From Micropruina sp. (GTDB lineage: Bacteria; Actinomycetota; Actinomycetes; Propionibacteriales; Propionibacteriaceae): a DNA stretch of 64,000 bases. The stretch covers positions 310,001 to 374,000 of the forward strand of contig JADJTM010000003.1 of assembly GCA_016711205.1 (NCBI GenBank), written 5' to 3'. Numbering within the stretch: position 1 is the stretch's first letter; each line of letters opens with the position of its first letter. The notes below the pieces were generated by a model, which worked only from the letters and a program-made list of their open reading frames with translations, searched no databases and was not told the DNA's origin. Position numbers and translations under genes: made by a program. Positions 37,888 through 45,355 of the stretch are shown piece by piece.

Positions 37888-38262
37888 TCAGCCCTGCTGC
37901 TGCTTGAGCAGGTCGCGGATCTCGATGAGCAACTCTTCGGTGGTCGGCGCGCCGGCTTCGGTTTCGGTGTCCGCCTTGGTGCCCAACGCCTTGACCCTCT
38001 CGTACGGCAGGACGATGCCGAAGTACACCACGAAGGCCATGATGGCGAACGCGACCAGCGCGGTCAGGAACGGGCCGACCGACACCAGGCCGAGCGGGTG
38101 CCATTCGTCGAAGTTCGGAGCGCCGCCGAGCTTGGCCAGAATCTCGACGACCACCTTGGTGAAGGCGGTGGTGACCGAGGCGAAGGCGCCGCCGATCACG
38201 AAAGCAACGGCGATGTCGATCAGGTTGCCGCGCAGCAGAAAGTCCTTGAATCCCTTGATCAT
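37888..38262 (-). CDS. mscL: large-conductance mechanosensitive channel MscL
   Basis: 124 residues from the ATG at 38262 (MIKGFKDFLLRGNLIDIAVAFVIGGAFASVTTAFTKVVVEI), chosen for the GGAGGAG site upstream. Helix 1 holds the gate; helix 2 is VGPFLTALVAFAIMAFVVYFGIVLPYERV; the C-terminus is the usual amphipathic bundle helix. It forms a pentameric pore that vents solutes on osmotic downshock. Confidence 0.95.
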   Translation of the reverse strand: MIKGFKDFLLRGNLIDIAVAFVIGGAFASVTTAFTKVVVEILAKLGGAPNFDEWHPLGLVSVGPFLTALVAFAIMAFVVYFGIVLPYERVKALGTKADTETEAGAPTTEELLIEIRDLLKQQQG

Positions 38263-38541
38263 GTCTTGATCTCCTCCTGACACAGCCGCCCTCAGGATCG
38301 GGGCGGTGGTGGGCTGTGCCGAGCAGCAAGTCTAGCCACGCCGGTGGTGTGTCCGAGAGCGGTGTCCTCGTCGTGGACAGTGCCTCGCGTGGCCGTCCGA
38401 CGTGCGTGCGTTGCCAGCCACCCCGCGGTGCCGGCCACCAATGTGTGCATGGTCCCTCCCACCCGACGGGCCCGCCGCCTACCCGACGGGCCTGCGCCGC
38501 CGCCCACCCGATGTGCGCGGCTGCTGCGCTGGTGCCCACCG

Positions 38542-39174
38542 CTATCGGAACCCGAAGCCAAGGGGCCCCTGAGCGGCCGCGACCGTGACCAGAGCGTCCG
38601 GGCGCAGTTCGACCAGGACTGTGGGACCGCTCGAGCGCGTCGATGACAGGGCCGAGCCGTTCGCGTCGGCGTCCAGCACAGCGACCACCCGGGCGCCGGA
38701 CGCGACGGTGGCCGTGTGGTCGCCGTCGGACCCGATCAGGTCGATCCGGTCACCCACCTCGATCAGCCCCGCGGCGGTATCGGTGAGGACGACCGGCAGT
38801 ACGGCCATGCCCGGGGATGCCAACGAGTCGCGGCTGATCACGCTGGCCGGAATCAGGACGGCGCCGCTCGGCAACGGCAGGGTGGCGGGCTTACCCACCG
38901 CCTGGTCGATGCCGGTCAGGAAGTCGTCGGGGAGTGCGTCTTCAGGCACGTCACGCACCACCACATCAGCCGGCTGGATGATCGCACCGCCCGTGATCGC
39001 GCGGGCCGCAACGAGCGCCGGCTCGGTGGTGGGTGGTGCGGGACGCAGGGCGGTGAGCCCGGCCCATGCGGCCAGACCGGCGAGCAGTGCTGCCAGCAAT
39101 CGGCGCCGCGTGCGCAGGATTCGGCGCAGTCGGCCGAGCGATGCCTTCATGTACTCAGTAAGCGCCCGGTTCAC
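38542..39174 (-). CDS. SAF-domain (CpaB/RcpC-like) membrane protein
   Basis: 210 residues. A basic N-terminus (LRRILRTRRR) leads to one membrane helix (LLAALLAGLAAWAGLTAL). The extracellular part contains VAARAITGGAIIQPADVVVRDVPEDALPDDFLTGID, PLPSGAVLIPASVI and GLIEVGDRIDLIGSDGDHTATVASGARVVAVL, the SAF/CpaB pattern seen in pilus-assembly proteins. No Flp-pilus genes adjoin; this orphan form between mscL and fmdB is common in actinobacteria. Start is GTG at 39174 or ATG at 39150. Confidence 0.8.
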   Translation of the reverse strand: MNRALTEYMKASLGRLRRILRTRRRLLAALLAGLAAWAGLTALRPAPPTTEPALVAARAITGGAIIQPADVVVRDVPEDALPDDFLTGIDQAVGKPATLPLPSGAVLIPASVISRDSLASPGMAVLPVVLTDTAAGLIEVGDRIDLIGSDGDHTATVASGARVVAVLDADANGSALSSTRSSGPTVLVELRPDALVTVAAAQGPLGFGFR

Positions 39175-39253
39175 CCTGAGTGTTCAAAGTCGCCGGGACT
39201 TCGCGAAAACCGGCGCCGGCGTTCGCCTCGGCAGCGGCTTCACCGAAGCGTGT

Positions 39254-39613
39254 TCAGGCCGCAGGTGAACCCGCCGTGGAACTGGCAGCAGCCTTGCCGC
39301 TACCGCCAGCAGACTTCTCACCGCCGGACCTGTCACCGCTCGCGGACTTCTCGCCTGCCCCCTTGGTGGCGGCCGGACCGGCCTCGCTGCCGCCGTTCTT
39401 CGCGTCCGACCCGGCAATCGCCTTGGCCGAACCCTTGGAACGGTTGTCGGTGGCGTAGAAGCCGGACCCCTTGAACACCACGCCGACGGCGCTGTACACC
39501 TTGCGCAACGTGCCGTCGCACTCAGGGCAGTCGGTCAGCGCGTCTTCGGTGAACTTCTGCACGGCTTCGTGCTCGTTCGCACAGTCCAGGCAACGGTACT
39601 GATAGGTGGGCAT
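39254..39613 (-). CDS. FmdB-family zinc-ribbon protein
   Basis: 119 residues. Residues 1-50 are the FmdB zinc ribbon with two Cys pairs: CLDC and CPEC in MPTYQYRCLDCANEHEAVQKF and LTDCPECDGTLRKVYSAVGVVFKGSGFYATD. The rest is a Gly/Ser/Ala/Lys-rich tail without structure. Regulatory function has been proposed for FmdB but not shown in actinobacteria. Confidence 0.9.
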   Translation of the reverse strand: MPTYQYRCLDCANEHEAVQKFTEDALTDCPECDGTLRKVYSAVGVVFKGSGFYATDNRSKGSAKAIAGSDAKNGGSEAGPAATKGAGEKSASGDRSGGEKSAGGSGKAAASSTAGSPAA

Positions 39614-39692
39614 CGGCTACTTCCAGGGTGCAACGGCGGCTGTCGACCGCCGCATTCTAGCGGTCCCACCCTCAACGCCCCGCATCGGGTGG

Positions 39693-40334
39693 CTATTCCG
39701 GGGCGCGCACCGTCCGCAGGGTGCGCACGGGCGTGACGATCAGGTCGATGCGCCGGTCGAACGATTCGACCGGCAGGCGGTCGAGCACCTCATCGTCACG
39801 CAGCAACACCCCGCGCACCGCCTGCGATGCGGCATGGGCCAGAGCCCGGTCGTACCAACCGCCGCCGGTGCCCAGCCGGTCGCCGGCCGGGGTGGCGGCC
39901 AGTGCTGCGCACCAGATCAGCGACGCTTCGGCCAGCGCGTCCGCGCCGAGTGGCGGGGTGGTGGGTTCGGCGATGCCCGCGTAGCCGGCGCGGAGCGCGT
40001 CCCGTCCGGCGAAGGGGGCCCAGTCGGGGTGGCGGCGCACGGTGCCGTCCTCGCGCCGTCCGAGCACGGGCAACAGCAGGGTGCGCCCGGCCCCCGCCAG
40101 CGCATCGATCAGCGACCAGGTGTCGGGTTCGTTGCGCACCGACCCGTACAGCGCGATCACCTCGTGGGGGAGCGAGAGGGTCAGCGCCTGCTGCGTGCGG
40201 GCTCGACGCGCCCCTGCCGGCTCGGGACTACGCCTGGCCCCCCTGATGGCCGCCCTCAGTTCGGCCTTCCCGGCCCGCACCCCGGCATCGTCGGACGCCC
40301 GCGCCGGAGGGTTCGGACGGCGGGTCTCGGGCAT
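39693..40334 (-). CDS. 5-formyltetrahydrofolate cyclo-ligase
   Basis: 213 residues. It converts 5-formyl-THF to 5,10-methenyl-THF with ATP, recovering a folate storage form. The C-terminal signature LGTGGGWYDRALAHA (about 155-169) is the ATP-binding motif; VIALYGSVRNEPDTWSLIDAL and TLLLPVL are the other conserved parts. The gene is divergent from the glp gene with 18 bp between starts, the conserved actinobacterial order except that galU is missing from between them. Confidence 0.88.
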   Translation of the reverse strand: MPETRRPNPPARASDDAGVRAGKAELRAAIRGARRSPEPAGARRARTQQALTLSLPHEVIALYGSVRNEPDTWSLIDALAGAGRTLLLPVLGRREDGTVRRHPDWAPFAGRDALRAGYAGIAEPTTPPLGADALAEASLIWCAALAATPAGDRLGTGGGWYDRALAHAASQAVRGVLLRDDEVLDRLPVESFDRRIDLIVTPVRTLRTVRAPE

Positions 40335-40352
40335 TGTCCTATGGTAAGAGCC

Positions 40353-41648
40353 ATGGCGCTATTCGGACGGAAGAAGCGGTCGCGGCCCGACAGCGAACAG
40401 CTCGACGATGTGATCGTCGACGACACCCACGAGCAGGAGCCGGAACCGATCGGCGTCGATGAGTATCGCGACGCCCTGCTCGACTCGATCGAGCCGCAGC
40501 AACCCATCGGTCTGGGTGTGCTGGAGGCGTTCGGACGGCGGTTGTGCGAAAACATCGTGGCCGACATCGACCTGCCGACGTTCACCAGCGCCCTGGTGGA
40601 GGGTTACGCCGTGCACTCCGCCGATGTCGCCTCGGCCACCCTCGACGAACCGGTGCGCCTGCCGGTTCTCGATACCCTCGACTCGCCCGTGTACCGCGGC
40701 GCCCCACTGCTCGACAGCACGACGGTCCGCGTCGCCGTCGGCGCACCGCTGCCCGAGGGCGCGGACGCCGTCGTGCCGCTGGAGCTGACCGACGGCGGTG
40801 AGACCGAGGTCGAGGTGCGCGCCGCCGTCGCCAAGGGGCAGAACCTGCGGCCGGCCGGCTCGGACGTCGCCGACGGCACCCTGTTGCTCGCGCAGGGACG
40901 TCTGTTGGACGCCGGCGCGATCGGGTTGCTGGCCGAGGTGGGTCACGACAAGGTGCTGGTGCGCCAGCCGCCCCGCGTGGTGGTGCTCACCGTCGGCTCG
41001 GACCTGGTGCCGCCGGGCCTGCCGCTCGCCTCGCGGGCGCACCGCTACGACGCGACCACGTCCATGATCTCCGCTGCGGCAAGGGCGGACGGTGCCCGCG
41101 TGTTCCCGGCCGGCACCTACGCCGATGATCCGCGGGTGATCGCCGAGGCGCTGGCCGACCAGCTGATCAGGGCCGATCTGGTGGTCATCGTCGGGGGCTT
41201 GGACGGGGCCGTCCCCGAGGTGCTCGCCGACTTGGGCGAGGTCACCGTCCAGCGGGTGCGGATCAACCCGGGTGGCAGGCAAGCCTTCGGCCGTATCGGC
41301 GACGACCGCACGCCGGTGATAGTGGTGCCGGGCGGGGCGTCGTCCGCCTTCGTGGGCTATCAGGCATTCGTGCGGCCGGCGCTGCGCAAGCTGCAGGGCG
41401 AGCCGGACGAGCGTCCGGCCAGCCGCAAATTGCCGGCCCGGGTGGCGTTGCACGGCCACGAAGGGGCCACCGAGTTGATCCCGGCGATCGTGTCGGCACG
41501 GGGTGTCGAGCCGGCCGGGGTGCCGGGTTCCGAACTCGCCTACGACGTGGCCCGCGCCGACGCGCTGATCGTGTTGCCACCTGGAACGTATCTGGTCCCG
41601 GCCAATGCCGATGTCGAGGTGTGGGTGTTGACGCCGCCGGCGGCATGA
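40353..41648 (+). CDS. glp: gephyrin-like MoeA homologue (Glp), probable cell-division protein
   Basis: 431 residues with MoeA/gephyrin fold after a charged 33-residue head. Motifs needed for molybdenum insertion in MoeA are changed: the MDGYAV segment reads LVEGYAV, and the GGVSxGxxD loop reads VGGLDGAVPEVLADLG. The PGxPxS loop reads VPGGASSAF. In Corynebacterium the MoeA homologue Glp, encoded beside the membrane protein GLPR/SepX, binds FtsZ and acts in division. The order here, glp-rimJ-sepX, matches. So a division role fits better than cofactor synthesis; this is inferred from synteny and motif loss. Confidence 0.82.
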   Translation: MALFGRKKRSRPDSEQLDDVIVDDTHEQEPEPIGVDEYRDALLDSIEPQQPIGLGVLEAFGRRLCENIVADIDLPTFTSALVEGYAVHSADVASATLDEPVRLPVLDTLDSPVYRGAPLLDSTTVRVAVGAPLPEGADAVVPLELTDGGETEVEVRAAVAKGQNLRPAGSDVADGTLLLAQGRLLDAGAIGLLAEVGHDKVLVRQPPRVVVLTVGSDLVPPGLPLASRAHRYDATTSMISAAARADGARVFPAGTYADDPRVIAEALADQLIRADLVVIVGGLDGAVPEVLADLGEVTVQRVRINPGGRQAFGRIGDDRTPVIVVPGGASSAFVGYQAFVRPALRKLQGEPDERPASRKLPARVALHGHEGATELIPAIVSARGVEPAGVPGSELAYDVARADALIVLPPGTYLVPANADVEVWVLTPPAA

Positions 41649-41655
41649 GCCGCAG

Positions 41656-42297
41656 ATGAGCACAGTGGCACGCTGGCCCGTCGAGTTGCGTCACGGGCCG
41701 GTGCTGCTGCGCCCGTGGCGACTGCAGGACCGGCGGGCCTGGAACGAGATCCGGCAGCGCAACGCGGCCTGGACCGGCCCGTGGGATTCGACTCGGCCAC
41801 CGGAATCGATCGAGGCACCGCTGACCTTTGCCGGCATGGTGCGGCAGTTCAATCGCCGGGCCCGGATGGGCACCATGCTGCCGTTCGCCGTGGACTACCG
41901 GCCGGGGGAGCGGCAACGTGCAGTGCTGGCGGGCCAACTGACGATTTCAGGCATCACCTACGGCTCGGCCAGTTGGGCGCAGGCTGGGTATTGGGTAGAT
42001 GAGCGCTGGGCGGGCCACGGCATCATTCCGACCGCCCTGGCGCTGGCCGCGGACCACTGCTTCTTCACCCTGCGGCTGCATCGGCTGGAAGTCGCGATCC
42101 GGCCCGAGAACGTGCGCAGTCTGCGCGTGGTCGAGAAGCTCGGCTTTCGCTACGAGGGCTCCCGGCACCGCTACATGCACGTGAACGGCGACTGGCGCGA
42201 CCACGAGATGTTCGCCCTGCACGCCGACGAGGTAGGTCCCGGGCTGCTGCACCGGCTGGAGCATGGGCCCGGACCCTCGGACGCGTCCGCGCAGTAG
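41656..42297 (+). CDS. RimJ-like GNAT N-acetyltransferase
   Basis: 213 residues. The acetyl-CoA site is in YWVDERWAGHGIIPTALALAADHCFFTLRLHRLEVAIRPENVRSLRVVEKLGFRYEG, the GNAT motif A/B block of the RimJ/RimL branch. It probably acetylates protein N-termini or small amines in the cytosol. It follows glp after 7 bp and belongs to the conserved glp-rimJ-sepX run. Confidence 0.88.
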   Translation: MSTVARWPVELRHGPVLLRPWRLQDRRAWNEIRQRNAAWTGPWDSTRPPESIEAPLTFAGMVRQFNRRARMGTMLPFAVDYRPGERQRAVLAGQLTISGITYGSASWAQAGYWVDERWAGHGIIPTALALAADHCFFTLRLHRLEVAIRPENVRSLRVVEKLGFRYEGSRHRYMHVNGDWRDHEMFALHADEVGPGLLHRLEHGPGPSDASAQ

Positions 42298-42389
42298 GCG
42301 AAGACCGGTGGATCCGGTATTCGGCCTGATCAGCCGACACTCCGCGGGGCCTGCGACGGCTGGGTGACGGGGGCCCGTAGCGTAGCCGC

Positions 42390-43130
42390 GTGGGCTTGAC
42401 GGGTGTGATCTTCGGCGTGATCGCCGCAGCGTGGCTGCTGTATCTGGTGCCCTACTTCCTCAAACGCCACGGTGACCCGGTCACCGACGAAATCGATCCC
42501 GCCGCCCCGTTTTCGGCAACGGTGACCATCGTCCGCAAGGGCGCGTCGCTCGATGTGGCCGAGGCCGGAACAGCGACGGTGTCCACGCCGTTGACCCGGC
42601 GCGCCGCGCTGTACGAACTGGGCCAGGTCGACCGGCTGGCCGCAGGTCGGCGCCGGCGGGTGTTGCTCGTCCTGACGCTGGTGGTGCTCGCGGTGAGCGT
42701 GCCGACCGCACTGGGCTATCTGCTGTGGTGGGCGCCGATCATTCCGGCCGGGCTGCTCGTGCTTTTCCTGGTGGTGGCGCGGTTCAGCGTGCGGGTCATG
42801 CGTCGCGATCTGGACGAACGCGCCCGACACCTGCGTGAGGCCAGCGACGAGCACACGGTGGCGATCGCGGTGCTCACCGCGAACGACGACACGGCCGAGG
42901 AGTCGGTCGAACTGACGGCACCCGTGACGACCGCCGGCTCGCTGTGGGATCCGATCCCGATCGTCGCCCCCACGTATGTGTCGAAGCCGCTGGCGCCGCG
43001 CACCGTACGAACCATCGACCTGTCTGCACCACTGGCAACCTCCAGCGCCGTGCCGGTGACCGCCGATCCGCTGCCGGTGCAGCGTCCGGACGAATCCGAG
43101 AGCGACGAGCGACGCGCAGCGGGAGAGTGA
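42390..43130 (+). CDS. sepX: divisome membrane protein SepX/GlpR
   Basis: 246 residues from a GTG. A membrane helix at the very N-terminus (LTGVIFGVIAAAWLLYLVPYFLKRHG) and two more near 90-135 (VLLVLTLVVLAVSVPTALGYLLWW, IIPAGLLVLFLVVARFSV) with a cytoplasmic loop between and a charged C-terminal tail. This is the layout of SepX of Streptomyces and the Glp receptor of Corynebacterium, both division proteins. Location after glp and rimJ supports it. Confidence 0.85.
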   Translation: MGLTGVIFGVIAAAWLLYLVPYFLKRHGDPVTDEIDPAAPFSATVTIVRKGASLDVAEAGTATVSTPLTRRAALYELGQVDRLAAGRRRRVLLVLTLVVLAVSVPTALGYLLWWAPIIPAGLLVLFLVVARFSVRVMRRDLDERARHLREASDEHTVAIAVLTANDDTAEESVELTAPVTTAGSLWDPIPIVAPTYVSKPLAPRTVRTIDLSAPLATSSAVPVTADPLPVQRPDESESDERRAAGE

Positions 43131-43192
43131 GGCCTCCGCGACCCGCCTGAGGGACTAGCGTGAGAAACAGGCAAGGTCGCAAGGAGGCAGCC

Positions 43193-43648
43193 ATGACCGG
43201 AGTGGATCCGCATATCGAGAACGTCGACTCCTGGGTGAGCCTCGGCGTCCGCAGGACCGTACCGATGGCCGAACTGTCCACGGTCTTCGGCCCCACCTTC
43301 GAGGCGGTGGCCGCCGCTGCCGGCCAAGCCGGTGCGGCCGTGGTCGGACCTGCCTACTCCGAGTACTTCAGCGTGCCGACCGACACCGTGGACGTCGAGA
43401 TCGGTTTCGGGGTCGACCACCTGGTCGAGGTCCCGGGAATGAACGCGAAGCAGCGTCCGGCCACCCGGGCGGTGATCGGCACCCATGTCGGCCCATACGA
43501 CAAGCTTTCGGAAAGCTACACCGAGTTGATGGGGTGGCTGGAGCAGCAGGACGTCGAACTCACCGACTCCATGTTCGAGTTCTACGACAGCGAGCCCGAC
43601 GTCGACCCCAACGCCGCCGTGACCCGGCTGGTGTTCCCGCTGGCCTGA
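43193..43648 (+). CDS. GyrI-like effector-binding domain protein
   Basis: 151 residues. A stand-alone AraC effector-binding/GyrI-like fold: VRRTVPMAELSTVFGPTFEAVAAAAGQAG, GPAYSEYFSVPTDTVDVEIGFGVD, GTHVGPYDKLSESYTELMGWL and TRLVFPLA. The conserved acidic residue (Glu in DVEIGFGV) that binds cationic drugs is present. It probably binds or hydrolyses small hydrophobic compounds; no DNA-binding part. AAGGAGG precedes the ATG. Confidence 0.85.
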   Translation: MTGVDPHIENVDSWVSLGVRRTVPMAELSTVFGPTFEAVAAAAGQAGAAVVGPAYSEYFSVPTDTVDVEIGFGVDHLVEVPGMNAKQRPATRAVIGTHVGPYDKLSESYTELMGWLEQQDVELTDSMFEFYDSEPDVDPNAAVTRLVFPLA

Positions 43649-43774
43649 GTGCCGAACTCGCTGATCGGGTCGGTTCCGGTGGTTCCGCGCTGTGGTGTGC
43701 TTGAGCGGTGACCCTGCGGGGGTTTCGTGCGCGCGCCGCCCGGATGCTAGGCTTATTGGGCTGTTGAGGCACCT

Positions 43775-43850
43775 GGGGCTATGGCGCAGTTGGTAGCGCG
43801 TCTCGTTCGCAATGAGAAGGTCAGGGGTTCGAATCCCCTTAGCTCCACCA
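43775..43850 (+). tRNA. tRNA-Ala(CGC) with encoded CCA; integration target
   Basis: A 76-nt cloverleaf including CCA: acceptor GGGGCTA/TAGCTCC, D-stem GCGC/GCGC, anticodon loop TTCGCAA (CGC), T-arm AGGGG-TTCGAAT-CCCCT. The 3' 45 bases recur at the far end of the mobile element, so the insertion kept this copy functional. Confidence 0.95.
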
Positions 43851-43851
43851 C
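43806..43851. other. attL: 46-bp core, tRNA-Ala 3' end
   Basis: These 46 bases, from the anticodon loop through CCA plus one base, are repeated exactly at 53824-53869. The integrase gene starts (3' end) 25 bp to the right. Confidence 0.95.
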
Positions 43852-43876
43852 CCGGCTAGCGCTCTGACAAGGGCAT

Positions 43877-44986
43877 TCACGCCGATTCATCGCTCTTCGA
43901 CCCCCTCACATCGGCCGTCGCCTCCGTGTGCGTACCCCCGGTGTGCCCCGCAGCATTCAAACGCCCCAATCCGGCCAGATCAGCACTCGTACCCAGGTGA
44001 TGCAGATACAGGTTCGTCGTAGCGATCGACGCGTGCCCCATCCAAGCCTGAACCGTCACCGGATCGACACCCTTCGCCAGCCACAGACACGCAGCCGTAT
44101 GGCGCAGATCGTGGATCCGCCGCCCATCGGCCGTGGAGGCCCAGTGGGTCGTCCGCTTCAACGCGCTGGCGTGCAGCTGATGGCCAGATTCGGAAACGAA
44201 CAGCCGGTCGCCACCAGCCTTGCCGGCCGCCATTGCACGAACCAGCGGCAGCACTCGATCGGCCACCGGCACCCGACGAGCTCGCCCAGACTTCGGCGCC
44301 TTGACGTCGACCCCTTCCGGCTCGGCGACCTGGACGACCAGCATCGGCATCGGCAGCTCGACGAAGTCACGAACGCGAATAGCGCGTAGCTCGGACCAGC
44401 GCAGCCCCGTCCAGGCGTCGACCAGCAGAACATCTGAGAGGTGCTGACTGTGGGCTGCCACCCGCTCGATGAAGGCGTCCAACTCCGCCTCGCTGAACGG
44501 GTACATCTCTACCCGCGGGCGGCTATCGCGGGGAACCCGGGTCCCGGTCACCGGATTCCCCAGGATCAAGCGCTCACGAACGGCCCAAGCGAAGAAGGTC
44601 GACAGGGACGCCCGATAGCGCTTCACCGAAGACTCCGCGAGACCATCCCGTTTTAACGCAACAAGCGCCCGCACGATCTCACGATCGGTCACCCGGTTGA
44701 CCGCCATTCGCAGCAGCGACGTCGGCGTGAGCCGAACCACGGCCTTGTCTGCAATCAATGTCTTGGCCGACACCGACGCTCGCCGCTCATCTAGCCACTG
44801 CGGCAACAGTCTCTCCACCGTTGCCCGGCCCACCCGAGGATCAACCCCGCCGGCCAAAGCGGCACGCTCCCTCGCCAGCCAGGCCGATGCCTCACGCCGA
44901 GTGTCGAACGTCCGGCCCGCGACATAGCTGCGGCCCGACTTCAGCACGGCACGCCACCGTCCGGACGGCTCCTTGCGGACGGTCAC
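43877..44986 (-). CDS. int: tyrosine recombinase (integrase)
   Basis: 369 residues from a GTG at 44986 that overlaps the xis stop (GTGA). An N-terminal AP2-like arm-binding region (RWRAVLKSGRSYVAGRTFDTRREASAWLARERAAL) is followed by a core-binding SAM-like domain and the catalytic domain. Active residues: Arg196 in TGLRWSELRAI, His292 and Arg295 in HDLRHT, His318 in MGHASIATT, Tyr327 in LYLHHL. It recombines the attP core with the tRNA-Ala 3' end. The stop lies 25 bp from attL. Confidence 0.95.
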   Translation of the reverse strand: MTVRKEPSGRWRAVLKSGRSYVAGRTFDTRREASAWLARERAALAGGVDPRVGRATVERLLPQWLDERRASVSAKTLIADKAVVRLTPTSLLRMAVNRVTDREIVRALVALKRDGLAESSVKRYRASLSTFFAWAVRERLILGNPVTGTRVPRDSRPRVEMYPFSEAELDAFIERVAAHSQHLSDVLLVDAWTGLRWSELRAIRVRDFVELPMPMLVVQVAEPEGVDVKAPKSGRARRVPVADRVLPLVRAMAAGKAGGDRLFVSESGHQLHASALKRTTHWASTADGRRIHDLRHTAACLWLAKGVDPVTVQAWMGHASIATTNLYLHHLGTSADLAGLGRLNAAGHTGGTHTEATADVRGSKSDESA

Positions 44987-45177
44987 GACGCAACCTTGCG
45001 GAGCCACGCGATTACGTGATCCCGCTGATAGCGCGGGATCGAGCCGGACAACCACGTCACCCGCGGCCCGACCCCGTCCGTTCTCCAGCGACTCAACGTC
45101 GAACGGTTCACCTTGAGCCACGCCGCGACCTCGGCCGACGTCAACAGTGTCGGCAAGGACGCCTCATCAATAGTCAT
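44983..45177 (-). CDS. xis: excisionase, AlpA/MerR-like helix-turn-helix
   Basis: 64 residues: LLTSAEVAAWLKVNRSTLSRWRTDGVGPRVTWLSGSIPRYQRDHVIAWL is the winged-helix excisionase pattern used by AICE to direct integrase toward excision. A strong ribosome site (AGGAGGATCC) precedes the ATG. It is coupled to int by a 4-bp overlap. Confidence 0.9.
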   Translation of the reverse strand: MTIDEASLPTLLTSAEVAAWLKVNRSTLSRWRTDGVGPRVTWLSGSIPRYQRDHVIAWLRKVAS

Positions 45178-45200
45178 TGCGGATCCTCCTAGGCCTGAGT

Positions 45201-45346
45201 GCTTCGCCCTCCCCGACGTTGGGAAGGGGTGGGTGGGTCAGGTCTGCCCCGTCAAGGGCACTTCGTGTCACTGCGTGATTCGCTCCGCTCACCCTGGACC
45301 GGTCAGCCCTGACCCACAGGGGGCAGTTAGTCGGGGAGGGCGAAGC
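45201..45346. other. nested inverted repeats between rep and xis (candidate origin or structured control site)
   Basis: Outer arms GCTTCGCCCTCCCCGAC (45201-45217) and its exact complement (45330-45346) enclose inner arms TGGGTCAGG (45234-45242) and CCTGACCCA (45308-45316). A GACCGGTC palindrome lies at 45297-45304. The structure fills almost the whole 178-bp gap between the initiator stop and xis. It could be the double-strand origin nicked by Rep, a terminator protecting xis-int, or an RNA switch. Confidence 0.6.
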
Positions 45347-45355
45347 AGTCTGCGG

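Noticed and set aside
38284..38541. Repeated ACCCGACGGGCC-like motifs between mscL and the SAF gene as regulatory sites
   Set aside because: The motifs are loose and typical of G+C-rich intergenic DNA; no consistent spacing or dyad.
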